NCBI RefSeq assembly: GCF_029227915.1
Contig: NC_079883.1
Coordinates: 5,890,001 to 5,954,000 of the forward strand
Reading direction: 5' to 3'
DNA length: 64,000 bases
Source: Hydractinia symbiolongicarpus
Taxonomy: Eukaryota; Cnidaria; Hydrozoa; Anthoathecata; Hydractiniidae
Position 1 is the stretch's first letter. Every line of letters starts with the position of its first letter. The notes under the pieces were generated by a model that saw only the letters and a program-made list of their open reading frames with translations, was not told the origin of the DNA and did no database searches. This document shows, piece after piece, positions 1 to 12,441 of this stretch. The translations under genes and the position numbers were made by a program.

Positions 1-3000
1 CATTATTTACTTGATCTGTTCCATTTGGTTTGAAATTCCTTGAAAAGAGTTTTCCAACGTGGAAGTGTTCTTACATAATAAAGAATCGGCAAGCAATTCT
101 TGTCCTATTTGCCATTCTGATAGATGCATCTAAATACATTACATAATATTTATGCATAATTTTTGGTGATAAAGGTTTACCAATATTTAAGTTACACCAA
201 TATAAAATCTACATAATGAAAAAATATGATTAATTCATGAAACATATCTAGATTTAATAATGACATAAAAAGTTTTGAAACTCATGAAAATTTTAAACTG
301 AGCCCAATTTGCAACTATTTTATGTGTCAAAACATTAGTATTTAAGTAACAAGTAACAACAACAGCACAAGCAACAAAATACCGGATTAAATATTACAGC
401 AGTTGTTCGAGGAATATAACCTATTGATTAGAAGCAGATCGTACCTGTATTGGAAAATATTTTTCTCGGACTATGACATAGTCAGAGAAAAGCAAGTGGC
501 AATAGCTAGTAACTAGCTAGTTACCCGAGAACAAAAGGAGAGGAGTCTTTGGTTTGGTTCTAAAAATAGACTAAATGTATTTAGCTCTTGATAAGGTACA
601 ACTCTTTTTAAAACTTTTCTTAGCTGTATATAAAGGCAAGTTTCGACATCATTTTAAATAAATTCAAAGTTATCTTCTTTTTTGCTTATATGTGAGATAC
701 TTCAAAGCCAGAAGGACGCATTTAGGAAATAGTTGCGGTCTTTACAATATATTTCCAAGTCCTGACTTTTACAAAACGCTAGCGCATGCAGCTTAGCAGC
801 ACCTGCGTCTCAGCCTGCGCACGTATAAACTCTGACATTAACTTGTAAATAGCTTTTTTGTATCCACATTTTGGATTAGCGCTATTTTTATAGGGTCATG
901 GAATGCACCTCAAGGTTAGTAAGGTTAGGGTGCGCAACCCAGAAATTAGCCTATCTGATCGATTTAATGCGTAATTTTCTCAGCGTGTACAACAGATTTT
1001 AAAGTTTTTTTTCGCCCAAAATTAGTTTACCTGTTTATTACTGTTTAGTCAGAATTTATAATCTTATTCAAAACATCTTACTAACTTGTTTAAGAGCTTT
1101 TAATTTAGGCATTATTATAAGACTTATAAATTTGGGAATATTATTTCTTATGCAAATTGTTTTAGACACATCTTATTTTGTTGTATGTAATTTGGCAACA
1201 ATAATTTTACAATGGACATCTCAAATGTTCGACCAAAGGATCAGCCATAAGAATCTGATAACCACTGTTACATAACCACTATTGCATTCAGTACTTTGTA
1301 TGTGTTCAGGAAGATAGGGAATGTCCAAATGTTTATGTAGCTTTCCATTAGGATCCACGATATCTTGATCATATGTGCACCAGAGGGTAGTAACTAGTGC
1401 AGCCACAATGCAAGTAGCAAAAGTTTGACTGATAAATAAGTTAACTACACCTTTACCACACTACTTTGTAAAAGAAGAGTAAGTTATTGAAGTATAATTT
1501 TGTGAGTAATTATATGTCTACCTGCGCTATAGGTTTTTTCCAAAAAGAAAAAAAGAAGTAGTGCTAGAAAGATTTCTTCTTTCTTTAAAAAAAGAAAACG
1601 AGCTGCGTGGTCCATCCTCATCTCCAGGATTTGTTACTTGATTTCAAAGCTAACGCCAGGTCATAATGTCTAAAAGACACGAACCTACAGATCCTTCACA
1701 AATTGTGGTGCGTGCATTTCGTTTACGTAAATATAGACCTTCTCTATTATATTGGTACAATGCAGTTATTTACGGGTTTTTATTGTACCCTGCGGGATAA
1801 TTTTCTCTTGCAGTACGATCCGCCTCAACCTCTGCGCGTTTGCGTGAATTTCAACCTTGATCACGGGGCATGTAAAGTTCTTTTGGTATCAAGGATGAAA
1901 CGCGTAACTGCTGTTGTTTCCTCTGTCTTTTTTTAAATTACTTTCTTTTTACTTGTTTTTCATCTCACGTATGCGTTTTATCCTTCCCATAGGCCCCTGG
2001 GACAAATTTGCACGACGGGAGGTGCTGAGCTGAGGACCCGACCCATTCTACAACTTTGACGAGTATGTGTTTAGCTTCGCACCCGTCCTTTGTATGTTTA
2101 CTCACGTGCTCGTGATGATCAACGCTGCAAATAGTCTACCGATAAGGGAAGTTCCTTTTGGAATCAAACTTGCCGAGTGAAACTGTAAACAACAAAACTC
2201 TGCTTTTTGGGGCATTGTTTTACGTTTCTTACACTTTTACATTTTTCCATGATGGGAGTAACAAAAAATTGCTGATCTTTAGTACCTGTTGAAAGTTCAT
2301 CTTCAACATCCGTTACAAGTATTAAGAAACAAAATAAAAACCGCCCGGTAAATATAAAACCGATTTGCATGGTAGTTAACATCACAATCCTTCATTTGAA
2401 GCAATCTATTTACATTCGGAAAACTAAGAATGTGCTGTTGAGATATGAAAAATGGTGTGTCTGTAAGTTAATCAGGAAAAATCTTACAAGGAGGACACAG
2501 GAAAAATTGTTGTTCAGAGATAGAAAAAAATATATGTATAATTTAATCAGGTAAAATCTTACAAATAATGTCAATACATACAAATTACGGAATATTTTAC
2601 ACGTATTCTGTCAAGCGATAAAAGTAAAATCTTCTAGAGTAAGTATATGCCCTGAACTTTATACTGTCAAAGCCATGACGACACGCACAATATATTTGTT
2701 GTTTGAGGCTCAATTCATATGACTCATAATTCCTATTGCCTGGTTTCAGATAAATATATACTCTAAGAAAAAGACGCACTCCATCATATTGCCTTTGTTC
2801 CGGAATTATAAGGACATGATTGTAAATAACAACAGAGAGCGCAAACAAAGAAAAACATTTGATAGGAAATATTTCAAGTCAAAATCTAAAGAATTTTTAA
2901 ACGACTAGGCATAATTATAATTTCTATTTATTAAATGTAAATAGAGAATTAGCTTCTCCGTCATTACTATATAAAATTATGCAATAAATTATTCGTCATA

Positions 3001-3310
3001 ATGAGGAAATTTGTGGTTAGTTCCAGATCTCTCTATAAAATTAGTTTTGTATGTGTATATATATGCGTAATAAACTTTACTTAGTTTAAGTCAAGACAAA
3101 TTAAGTAAAAAAAATTAAATATTTTTTTTCCTAGAACTTTATACAGACATTTTTACACAAACCTATACACGACAAGGTGCGTACATATACTTGAACAATG
3201 AAAAATCCCCCTCCTTACCAACTTCTCTCTTAAACATTTCGAAAACTGCTTAGAATTCCAGGGCTGGTGAGGAAGTTTGCAATTGTATTTTTTAGCCAAT
3301 AACAGTTCGT
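1..3310. other. No convincing gene; AT-rich upstream region
   Basis: I see no protein family, RNA gene or strong inverted repeat here. A short (+) reading frame begins with ATG at 1665 and stops at 1797-1799. It encodes 44 residues, with a polar start and a hydrophobic aromatic tail. It has no recognisable homology, no obvious splice partner, and stops before any second exon. The other open stretches are short and lack coding character. The last few hundred bases are presumably the promoter or 5' exon region of the TRAF gene that follows. Confidence 0.5.
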
Positions 3311-3311
3311 G

Positions 3312-3326
3312 TATTTTATATTATAG
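3312..3326 (+). promoter_or_regulatory. Splice-acceptor-like site just upstream of TRAF start codon
   Basis: A T-rich tract ends in TTATAG at 3326, and the ATG follows eight bases later at 3335. This could be the 3' end of a 5'-UTR intron or a spliced-leader trans-splice acceptor. The sequence shows only the acceptor; the donor or leader is not visible. Confidence 0.45.
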
Positions 3327-3334
3327 AAAAAAAG

Positions 3335-5351
3335 ATGGTGTTGGAAAGCATCAGTCGTCAATCATCAACAGAAGCTGTATTAGAGAGAAGACATAGTGGT
3401 TATGAAGTTCTTCTGGTTGATCCTTTGCCAGAACGTTTGAAATGTCCATTGTGTAAAAAGTTGATGCGAAATCCCATTCAAACATATCGTGGTGAACTAG
3501 CTTGTGAATATTGTTATCAACATCATCAAAAGTATGCTGTTTTTTTTCAACCGGTTTATACATTGTTAGTTTGTTTTATTTAACTTTATAATCTTACCTG
3601 TGCATTTCTCTGTTGTATCTCTGATCTTTATTAGCTTAAACTTTTACACATCTCTAACACACACTGTTTGTCCCTTGTTCAATCCCATCCTTTTTTGTTT
3701 TGTTTTATCTCGAGCTTTCTCTAGCTAAAATAAACTTTCCTTTCATTTCGAACCAGACATAAAGTGTCCCACTGTATCTTCTCTGAAAAGGAACCAAAAA
3801 GTTCTACTTTTTATGTATTCACTTATTTTTATTCATTTTTTTTATAGTGATACCAATATATGTCCGATTGATCATGAGGCAACGTCTCCAGGAAGCACAC
3901 ATAGGGATAAATTTCAGGAACAAGTTATCGACATGTTGCCATGCTATTGTATCAATAAGCAGCGCGGATGTGACTGGAGAGGAACTGTGAAAGATGCTGA
4001 GGTAGAGAAATCGTTTTAAAAATGTTATAGAATATACGTTAGCTTTGGCTAACATTTTAAACTTTTATAACCTAACATATAATTTTTATTTCGTTTTTTA
4101 TTTAATCAACAAAAATTGTGAGATAATATTTGAATTTTTTCTTAGAACCATCAGGCAGAATGTCAATTTGGGCCTGTTAAATGCTGTTTCTGTGGTGAAA
4201 ATGTCCACGATAGAAGTTTTAAGAACGACCATTTGATGAATTGTACGGCTTTAATTGAAAGAAAAACCTGCATATACGAGTCCATTGGATGTAAATACAA
4301 GGTAGATACACTTCTAGTGAAGATTCTCACCTTTATTTTAATGCAATCTGACCATTTATTATTTGTCACTTTACAGCAACCTTCTTCAAAAATCTTTTTA
4401 TTTCTGAAAGATCGTAACACATAATCACTTTCTTGTGCGATATTTATATGCAGCAAATAGCAATAGAAATCATTTTTTAAACGATTCAATTTGATATTTT
4501 AGGTTACAAACGTTGAAGAACATGTCCAGCATCTCCTTAGTGATTCATATCAACACGTATTTCTGCAGCAAAAAGAGACGAACAAGCAGAAAGAAATCGC
4601 ACAACATCTAAAGGAAGAACTAACAAAGAAAACCATCGCAATGAAAGAAATAGAAGAAAATCTAAATGACAATGTTTCTTCATTACAGGAAAAAATTTCC
4701 AAGTTGGTAAAAAATGCAGAAGATAGCCAAAAAGCATTTTTACGTATAAACACTCAATTACAAAAACTTTCAAATCAAATGGAACATATCAAATCTGCTG
4801 GTAATAATGATTTAAACAATGAAGTCAACACGAGTCTCATGACTGATATTAACGAAAAAATAGCAACTTTGGATTTGAAACAGCAATTAGGTGAAAACAC
4901 TACATATGATGGAAAGATCTTATGGAAGATTGATAACTTTTCATATAGAATGCAACAAGCTGTAACGGGGAAAGTGACAGCATTGCACAGCGCTCCATGC
5001 TTTACAAGTAGATATGGATACAAATTCTGTGGACGCTTATACCTAAATGGAGACGGTATGGGAAAATGTTCTCACGTCTCCTTATTCATGGTTTTAATGA
5101 AATCGCAATACGACAATCTACTGGATTGGCCATTTAATAAGCATATGATGTTCAGATTGATCAATCAGGAAGATTACAGCAAAAGTATTCAGGAAAGTTT
5201 CCTTCCAGATGGAGCTTCATCCAGCTTTCAGAAGCCAACTAGAGAAATGAATGTAGCAGCTGGCTGCCCCTTGTTTGTATCAAAAGAGAAATTGCTAAAT
5301 GAATGCTTCGTCAAAGATGATGCAATTTTTATTGAAATATCTGCTAAATAA
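3335..5351 (+). CDS. TRAF: TRAF-family adaptor (RING remnant, TRAF zinc fingers, coiled coil, MATH), 4 exons
   Basis: TNF-receptor-associated factor: a cytoplasmic trimeric adaptor and, in many members, an E3 ligase linking receptors to NF-kB/JNK signalling. Coding exons are 3335-3531, 3848-4001, 4146-4301 and 4503-5351; all junctions are GT-AG with matching phase, giving 451 residues. Residues 37-74 resemble a RING but two zinc ligands are replaced (Arg52 and Glu54 where Cys and His belong). Cys37, Cys40, Cys57, Cys60, Cys71 and Asp74 remain. TRAF-type zinc fingers follow (about 90-190), then a charged coiled coil (about 190-295). The C-terminal MATH domain (304-451) reads YDGKILWKID, TSRYGYK, LNGDG, SSSFQKP and DDAIFI, closest to the TRAF1/2/3/5 type. 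A poly(A) signal AATAAA lies at 5411-5416. Family assignment is firm; the exact orthologue is not. The ATG at 3335 is the only upstream start that includes the RING remnant. Confidence 0.93.
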
Positions 5352-5889
5352 TTTTAGGTTATTTAATCAAAGGAAAAGTAAAAATGAAATGTAAATGTAA
5401 ATTAAAAAACAATAAATAGAACAGTAGTAATATTTGTAATTATTTAATAGAAGGTTTATATTTTAGTATCTTTGGTTTAGTGTTTATAAAATACGATTAT
5501 TAAGTTTTTGTTATATGTGAAATTTTCCACTTCAGTTTATTTTAAAAAAGAATGCAACTTTTAAATAAATTTAAGGGTCTGACTAACATTAAAATTATGC
5601 CAGACAACCAGCCAAGGTATCCGGTTTTCTTGGTTCTATATCAAATTTAAGTTTAAAAAAAACCCGAAATATCTAAAATTATGATTATTGTTATTGTATT
5701 AGGATGTATATTAGATATAATTTTGTTACTTTCATAGTGATTTTGTTAGTTTTATAATCTTTTAAATGGCAAATGAAAATTGAAAAAATAGGATGTTACA
5801 ATGCCTTGAGTACTTTAAACAATTATTACTTCATAGTAGCTATGTATTCTTTTTAAGACATAAACAAAAATACACTGAAACTTCATGTA
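5352..5889. other. TRAF 3' UTR and intergenic sequence
   Basis: AT-rich sequence with poly(A)-signal-like hexamers soon after the TRAF stop codon. No gene or repeat structure is visible. Confidence 0.5.
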
Positions 5890-6418
5890 TTCTTATTTAA
5901 TCTTTTGCTTGTGAATAAATGCTAATGTGCAGTGGAACCTCTTTGAGATTTTGCTACTTCCGATACATAGAAGGAGTAATCAGCTGTTCATGAAGAATAA
6001 TTTGTTAAGACATCCATATGGCAAAATCATTGTCCAAAACATGTTCCAGGATCACATTTAAAAGCAGAAGTGACTTAAAAGTTTCAAATACAGATTAAAA
6101 GTTTGTAATTATTGCTCAAAAATTAAACGGTGAAAGAATATTATTTTCCTGCTGGCCTAAAATTCCCGTCTGCTACAAAAGTGTGCTTGCTGTATAACGA
6201 ACCTCGTCATATAAAGAATTCTACTCAAATGTTGACCGTGGAATTAAATAACAATATAAACCACCAAAACAACTTTGAAATAATTTTAACGATTTGTAAG
6301 TAAAGTGGCGAAAGATGGGCCCTCAAATAATTTGGAGAGGGCGTGATCACGAAAGTGTTTTCCCACAAAATATGTTAAAATACACGTCATTTAAATAAGC
6401 GTTGTCTCTTAACTTCAG

Positions 6419-6580
6419 GCTGTGATTATAGATACTTCAACTATTAACTCGACAAATGTTGAGAAAATTAGAAAGTGTACTGATGGGTTGACAGACCTCT
6501 TGCGAAATAGCATTTTAAAGGTACAAAAAATGGATAATTTAAATACTGGTGGTGGTGGTGTGATACTGTATGCTCCATGA
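6419..6580 (+). CDS. Possible terminal exon of an unrecognised gene
   Basis: Directly after an acceptor-like ACTTCAG (ending 6418), a frame stays open for 53 codons to a TGA at 6578-6580. In-frame sequence upstream of the acceptor meets a stop within a few codons, as expected for a true exon edge. The peptide is rich in Asn/Thr/Leu/Lys and contains a GGGG run near its end. No homology is recognised and no upstream exon was identified. It lies inside copy A of the local duplication and could equally be chance. Confidence 0.2.
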   Translation, partial: AVIIDTSTINSTNVEKIRKCTDGLTDLLRNSILKVQKMDNLNTGGGGVILYAP

Positions 6581-7166
6581 ACAGTAAGCTGGTTAAGTAC
6601 AACCATTATTCTTTTATGTTTGCCCGTTTCCCGTATACAAAATTACCCCATTTCATAACCTACATACATTATAAGTGTGTCGTGATAAAGTCTATAAGTA
6701 TTTGAGTTGGATGGCATGAAAGCGTGCACAATAGCACTGTTTTACTCGTTCCAGATCTCTCAAAATTTGTGACGGTTTATACATGTCAAATAAAATTTCA
6801 AACATATACCTTCTCAAACGTCGCTTACAAAACTATCATGTTCAAGAAATGATAAACTTTCCACAGCAATATATCTCTTTGTTTGCATGCATGTTGTCAA
6901 CAAATTTTAAACACATTTGGAAATCGATACTTATTTGATAAATACTTCAACAAAGACGGTATCACCTGTAATATAAATTCCCCTTTGTGCCCAGTAACAT
7001 CTTACTGGATATAAACAATAGGCAGTTAATAAATTCCTTTAGTTTTATCTGAAGCTAGATGAAAAGACTTCTGATATTAAATTTTTCTGGCCATTTTGAT
7101 TTATTGGATAAAATCAATAAGAATTTTATTTTTTATTTTCAAAAAATAGGAGTAATAAAAATGCAA

Positions 7167-7268
7167 AACCTCGTTCCCAGGGCATTTTTTCGCTTTTTTG
7201 ATATCCGAGACGGCGCTCTCGCCTTCCGAGATCGTCAAAAAGAAAAAAATGGGCCTGGGGACGAGGTT
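7167..7268. mobile_element. Short foldback MITE, AACCTCGT family
   Basis: A roughly 100-bp near-palindrome: it starts AACCTCGTTCCCAGG and ends with the complement CCTGGGGACGAGGTT, with inner arms around TTTTTGATATCCGAGA and its inverted partner. It belongs to the same family as copies at 28335, 21938, 44678, 50332 and 51788. No clear target duplication here. Confidence 0.75.
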
Positions 7269-7870
7269 GTTCTTATTTAATTTTTTTGCTTGTAAATAAA
7301 TGGTAATGTGCAGTGGAACTTCTCTGAGATAGCACTTGTCGCTCAGTCCAGGAAGCTATCCGTCTTAATACTTGAAGCAGTTCATTTTGTTGTTGCTGTG
7401 ATAAGGCATTACACGCTGCGGAGTGTCTCAAATCAATTCTTTCGACAGAGTATCAGTGAACACTTCGCGACTTTCATCTAAGAGATATTGCTGTATGCGA
7501 GGGATAGAAAATAAACAAGACAAGAAGGCGAATTTGGTTGTTAATGAAAAAAAAATTTGTTAAAACATCCATATGGCAGTATCAAGAACATGTTCCAGGC
7601 ATCACTTTTTAAAGCAAAATGTGACTTGTAAAAGAGTTGTTTGCGACCATTCTTACTTCATGCTTGCTGTATACAAAATAACCTGCATACATTATAACAA
7701 TAAAAATATTTTTATCATATAGTAACATAAATTTTATCTTGATAACTTTCAGTCCATTAAAACTTGCAATAACACTAGTTTTAATTAATAATTTTGACGA
7801 TCATTACATATCAAACAAATTTCTGTTTGAATACATGTTGTCAACATATTTGGAAACCGACACTTTTTTT

Positions 7871-10679
7871 AAGCTAGGAGGGTAGAAATAGAGAAGAAGA
7901 ACCATCTTATTTTGCAGCTGTTAAGATCTATTGAAATTCTGTATTGTTTTTATTAACGATGAAATGAAATGCTCGTCTCGCTCCTCCGCTTCTTTTTTGC
8001 TGAAAATATCATCACAGCCACTTTCTCTTAACAAACTAAGCGCGGGAGAAATTAAACGGTGTAAATAATTTGTATCCTCGTGCATTAATAAACAACATGA
8101 CTTGCAATTTACGCAGTGTGCAGTGTTAATGGGCCAAGCATCGAATGCACTATCATATTTACGATTATTACCCGTGTGAAAGGGCGGCATCAATATTTTC
8201 GAAAATCGTGCAATGTGATTGGTTAAAACTTACCTCATAGCGGGCAATATTCCACGGTATGGCCCGCTACCATAGCAACCGTGCTTATATTTATAATACG
8301 GTAGCATTAAATGTAAATAAACACGAAAAACTTACTTTATCTTTTTTTTTGTAGCTACGATAAAAACCTGTAATGTTCACACGATATTCGATTCAAAAAA
8401 TATATTTTTACTTCAAATATCCATTCCATGGAAATAGTGTCTATGAAAACATCTACATCCTGCTTATAATGTTGCATTTTTTGTAAAATGCAGTACCCGG
8501 ATAATAATCCATAAAATAACGTTTTATTTCGGGCAATACCTTGAAGTATTGACCTCTGTCACGTATTGCCCTCACAATATTGGGCATTACTTTGATGACG
8601 GTCAATATTCTCCGCTATTGCCCTCATAAACAGTTATTATAGGATTAAGATTTAATGATTGACAAATGAAAGACCCAAAACGAACAAGCAATACGAACAT
8701 CAGTGGCGGATTTAGGGTATGTCAAGCTAGTCGGGTGGACGTACTTAAGTTTCCTCAAAAGCCTTGTTGTTGCAACTTCAAAAAAAGTATTTCGCTTAAG
8801 CACAAAAATCTTCTAGGGTGGCTTTCGTAATATGCTCTCGGTTGAATTTGGTATTCTTCGAACTACCAAAAGCGGTAATGCGACAAAACTGAAGCCGTAA
8901 AACAATTTCGTCGAGCATGTTCAGTGACAACAAAATAGGCATTAGCGCTATCGTTTTTTCTAGTGAAAATCCGGCTTTTTTCGGCTGGTCACCGCAAAAA
9001 AATAATTAAATATGCTCTCCAGCGTAGAGCAAGCCATGCGGTTTACAAAAATTTGTAGTTCTTAACAAAATGCCCCTTGGATAAAGGGTTAAAATACTTA
9101 ATTGTTTTCAAAGCGTGCAGAAATTTTGACCTCAACACAGGGTGTGTAAACCGGTCACTTTATGAAACATGTCATTTTAAAAGTAAACCGGCTTAAATCT
9201 CAGTATAAAACTGGCTAATATATAGACCTGTCCCTGCTTGGTTTTCCACATATTCGCTTTAATGTATATTTAAAATGGGATTTTATGAAAACGCTCTTAA
9301 AATCTTAGTGACTTTGTAAAAAAATGGACTAACTTGTTTAAATTCCTGTATCCGCCCCTGAACATATTCAACAAAAGTACGTTGCCTTCTTACATATAGT
9401 AGAGTGTAGGTGTTGTTGTTCAGCTCCTATACGTTGGTTGAAGAAAAAGCGCCCTCCTTCAGGCTGTTTATTTTGCGGGAAAGGGTCATGACAAGAGGGC
9501 GTGTTTCAGGCGTTGACTTTCGGTGGAAAACTTTAAGGGTTCGTTTTCTTGATCTCTCGGCTTTAATTATATGTGAACAGAACTTCTTACCAAAGAGATT
9601 TCCATCATGTTTCCATCATGGATGGATCTCTCTCGTAATATTGCTTTCACAAGGACAAACTCATCCACTGGTGGAAGGTTAAATCTTGCTCGATGGTCCT
9701 ACTTCCTTTTAAATTTATAAGCTAAATGTGTATTTTTTATTACAAAGAATGCGAAAAAATTTGCTTTATCTGCCCAGATTTAGGCTGGGATATTGAACGA
9801 ATTTTTGCACTGCACTGGTTCAGCTGAACAGAAAATTTCTGAACTAAAGTATTAAAGGAAACTCCTGGTTGAGTTACTACTTGAATACGATGTACATTAG
9901 ATGCTTAACTAACTAGTACACATTATCACATAATTTAACAGCAGACATTGCAACCATTCCCTGTTCATTGCAAATATTCCCTTGCTTTTTTCCCATACGA
10001 CCCAAATTCTGAATTAGTTGTTACATCATTGGAATTTTGAGACTTCTTTTTAAACAGCTGTGTCATTATTTTTTAAACAGCAAACCAAACAACAATACAA
10101 ACAACTACAATAGACCAGCTGTGTGTCCACACGGACACAGCATACCCACAGAACATTGTATTGGAAGTATTATTGGAGATAGAAAATGTAATGGTTTTGA
10201 AAAGGCGGTCACTTTTATTTGCTAAGAAAAGTGGTTTTTATATTTAGGTTCGGCTAAATTTCTATTCTGGCGTACGGGAATGCGTCATGATACTTGTTAA
10301 ACCAATCACAGGCCAGTATTCAGATGAAGCAGCCATTATGAAATCTTGTACACATGCCAGTTTTTGTGGTTAAACCTTAATAAATTCAAGACTGGATTTT
10401 TCAAGGAATTCCTTTTTTGTATCTTAAAATCTTTACTATGTTTTAGATCTTTACCATTTTGTTACATTTTACGCCTTTTTGCTTGTAAGTTTTGTTCAAT
10501 TGTGTGAAGGGTTGACTGTACACACCAAAGGAGCCACGGAAGAAGAGCATCCCGCGTGCAAAAATATAGGCAGGTTAAAAAGGCATATGAGAAAGGTGAG
10601 ACCCGATACTCTATGTGATACCCGATTCCCGAGACCCAATACCCTGAAACCGATACCCTGATAAAAACACATTTTGATA
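7871..10679. other. No recognisable gene; short inverted motifs at about 8220-8640
   Basis: Open frames here are short and without family resemblance. About 8220-8640 is rich in GGGCAATA-type words on both strands (for example GGGCAATACC at 8531, TATTGCCC at 8563 and 8617), suggesting a decayed inverted-repeat element whose ends I cannot fix. A 62-codon frame at 10037-10225 has several Cys/His residues but no recognisable fold. Confidence 0.4.
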
Positions 10680-11235
10680 CAGTATTCTCTCCAATTAACG
10701 GACACCCTAAAAAGCGGACACCTCTGATTAGCAGACACCTTGTACATGCACCGGCCATTTTCCTGTAAAGTCTCATAAAAAACTTTCTAATTAGCGGACA
10801 CTCAATTAGCGGACACTCTGATTAGCGGACAAATTTTTTTTTTCAATGAAATGGCAACTATAGGCTTTTTTTCTCTCCAATTAGCGGACAGTCCAAAAAA
10901 TTAAGGAGCAGCATACAAAAATAATGAAAAATTTAATAATTTTAAAATATTTATTTTCAACATTTTGAAACCTTACAAGAAATGTAGACATGATATCGTC
11001 TATTTTTTCTCCAAGTAAAGTTTTTTTAAAAATTCTTTTCGTTAATTTAGTTGATATCATGTTGATATTTGTTTAGTTGTTGTCTTCTTTTTTCGTGTCT
11101 AAGTCCAGCACGGTACCCGCTAATTTTCTTCAAATTTTGAGCTTACATTGCAAAACTTTCCAAAAGGCGGACACCTCTAATTAGCGGACACTTTGTTCAT
11201 GCACCAACAATGTCCGCTAATTGGAGAGAATATTG
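10680..11235. mobile_element. Tigger/pogo-type MITE with TA target duplication
   Basis: The left end CAGTATTCTCTCCAATTA and the right end (complement CAATATTCTCTCCAATTA) form 25-bp terminal inverted repeats with two mismatches. Each end is flanked by TA (10678-10679 and 11236-11237), the target of the Tc1/mariner-pogo superfamily. Inside, the word ATTAGCGGACA is repeated many times near both ends, like subterminal transposase-binding sites. The 556-bp element has no transposase ORF and must be non-autonomous. Confidence 0.85.
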
Positions 11236-11469
11236 TATATATATTTCTTCGTTATACGGAAATATTTGTCGCACCAACCTCGTCCTAAGGGTCTTGTGGC
11301 CCCTGAGCCGTTATTACGGAGTGGCCAGGCGCGCTATATACCAAACATACCAACAAGGCAAAACGTCCTGCGAACAAGGTTGTTGTTGCACGTAACATGC
11401 AAATATGCTGCTGGCTCAACAATAGTTTTATATCGTCAGGAACTACAATGAAACTAGCATCAAAAAAAT

Positions 11470-12190
11470 TATTTTGTCTCATCAAACATGAAATAATTAA
11501 AGTATAATAGACTTCTTAAATTCATCACAGTATGATTGTGTTTTCGTTGTAGGGTCGAAATAACTCCTTTTGGTTTACGAAAACGCGATACAATTTTGTA
11601 TATTGTCCAAATTTTCCTCAACAACACCATAGCAAGTTGATACATTGTTGTGGGTTTAGTTGAGAAGGAGCAAGACATAACCATTGTTGGTACAGGTGGT
11701 GCTGGTTTATTAAGTGTTGTTGAAGGTGGAATAGGTTGCGTTGATGGTAGTATTGAAGATGTTTGTATTGAAGGCGCAGATAAACTATTGGTTGCGTTGA
11801 ATATAAAGATGTGTCTGTCAAGTAGTTGAAACAATAGTAGGCTGCGATAACGGCAATGTAGATGGTGTTTGTGCAGAAGGTGATGGATCGATTGAATTTG
11901 TAATTGGAATCCTTCTTGACGTTAGTTAATCCTTTTCATATCATATAAGTCTACTAAGTTTCTAATATTAGGTCTCTTTTTCGCATTGCTTTAAAAATGG
12001 TTCGACCACATTCAACTGGTATGCAATAGCAGACAGTATGCGCACATATTTCAAAACTTTTAAGTTGAAAGCAATTTTCACATGTTAAAATGTTTCTTTT
12101 CTTGTTCATTTCAACTGTGAATGGTTGTTCTTCGTTTGTAGCGCGTTTTTTACATAATATGTATCGCCAATTTCTTTAATGAACGTACGC
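11470..12190 (-). pseudogene. Decayed transposon-derived ORF with SWIM-like zinc motif
   Basis: On the minus strand, about 12170-11950 reads as a peptide containing C-E-N-C, then K-x-F-E-I-C-A-H-T, the Cys/His spacing of SWIM-type zinc fingers seen in MULE-like transposases and related proteins. It is followed by an I-F-K-A-M-R-K-R-D segment. A frameshift and stop codons follow, then a Pro/Thr/Ser-rich stretch and a final basic segment to about 11470. I recall similar proteins as repeated genes in cnidarians, so a transposon remnant is the best explanation. The N-terminal limit is unknown. Confidence 0.4.
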
Positions 12191-12441
12191 CTTGCTTCGA
12201 ATAAACCAACATTTCATATCTGATATGTTTGGTTGAAAAAACAAAAAAATTATGAGAAAAAAATAAACTTTTATTAAAATAAAACATCGTCGAAAAAAAA
12301 TTAATAATAAAAAAAAATCAGGGTATCGGGAGACAACGACCATATAATATTTTAACGACCATATAATATTTAGTCGGTCTAGTTCTTCCAACTCTCTGAG
12401 ATATTATTGTCTCTTTTATTATATCTCTATGGTCGGATTGA

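Larger units (their letters stand above)
5890..7870. repeat. Diverged direct duplication (copy A about 5890-6960, copy B about 7270-7870)
   Basis: Two stretches share an ordered series of words: an AATGTGCAGTGGAAC motif (about 5925 and 7306), CATCCATATGGCA with ACATGTTCCAGG (about 6010-6050 and 7565-7595), GCTTGCTGTATA (about 6185 and 7665), and TGTTGTCAAC followed by a TTTGGAAA block (about 6893 and 7845). Copy B is shorter, so one copy carries deletions or the other insertions. A short foldback element sits at the left edge of copy B. It may be two copies of an unrecognised transposon or a local segmental duplication. Confidence 0.6.

Noticed and set aside
1665-1799. 44-codon ORF with a hydrophobic tail
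   Set aside because: No homology, no acceptable splice continuation and no nearby gene; left as a note rather than a called gene.
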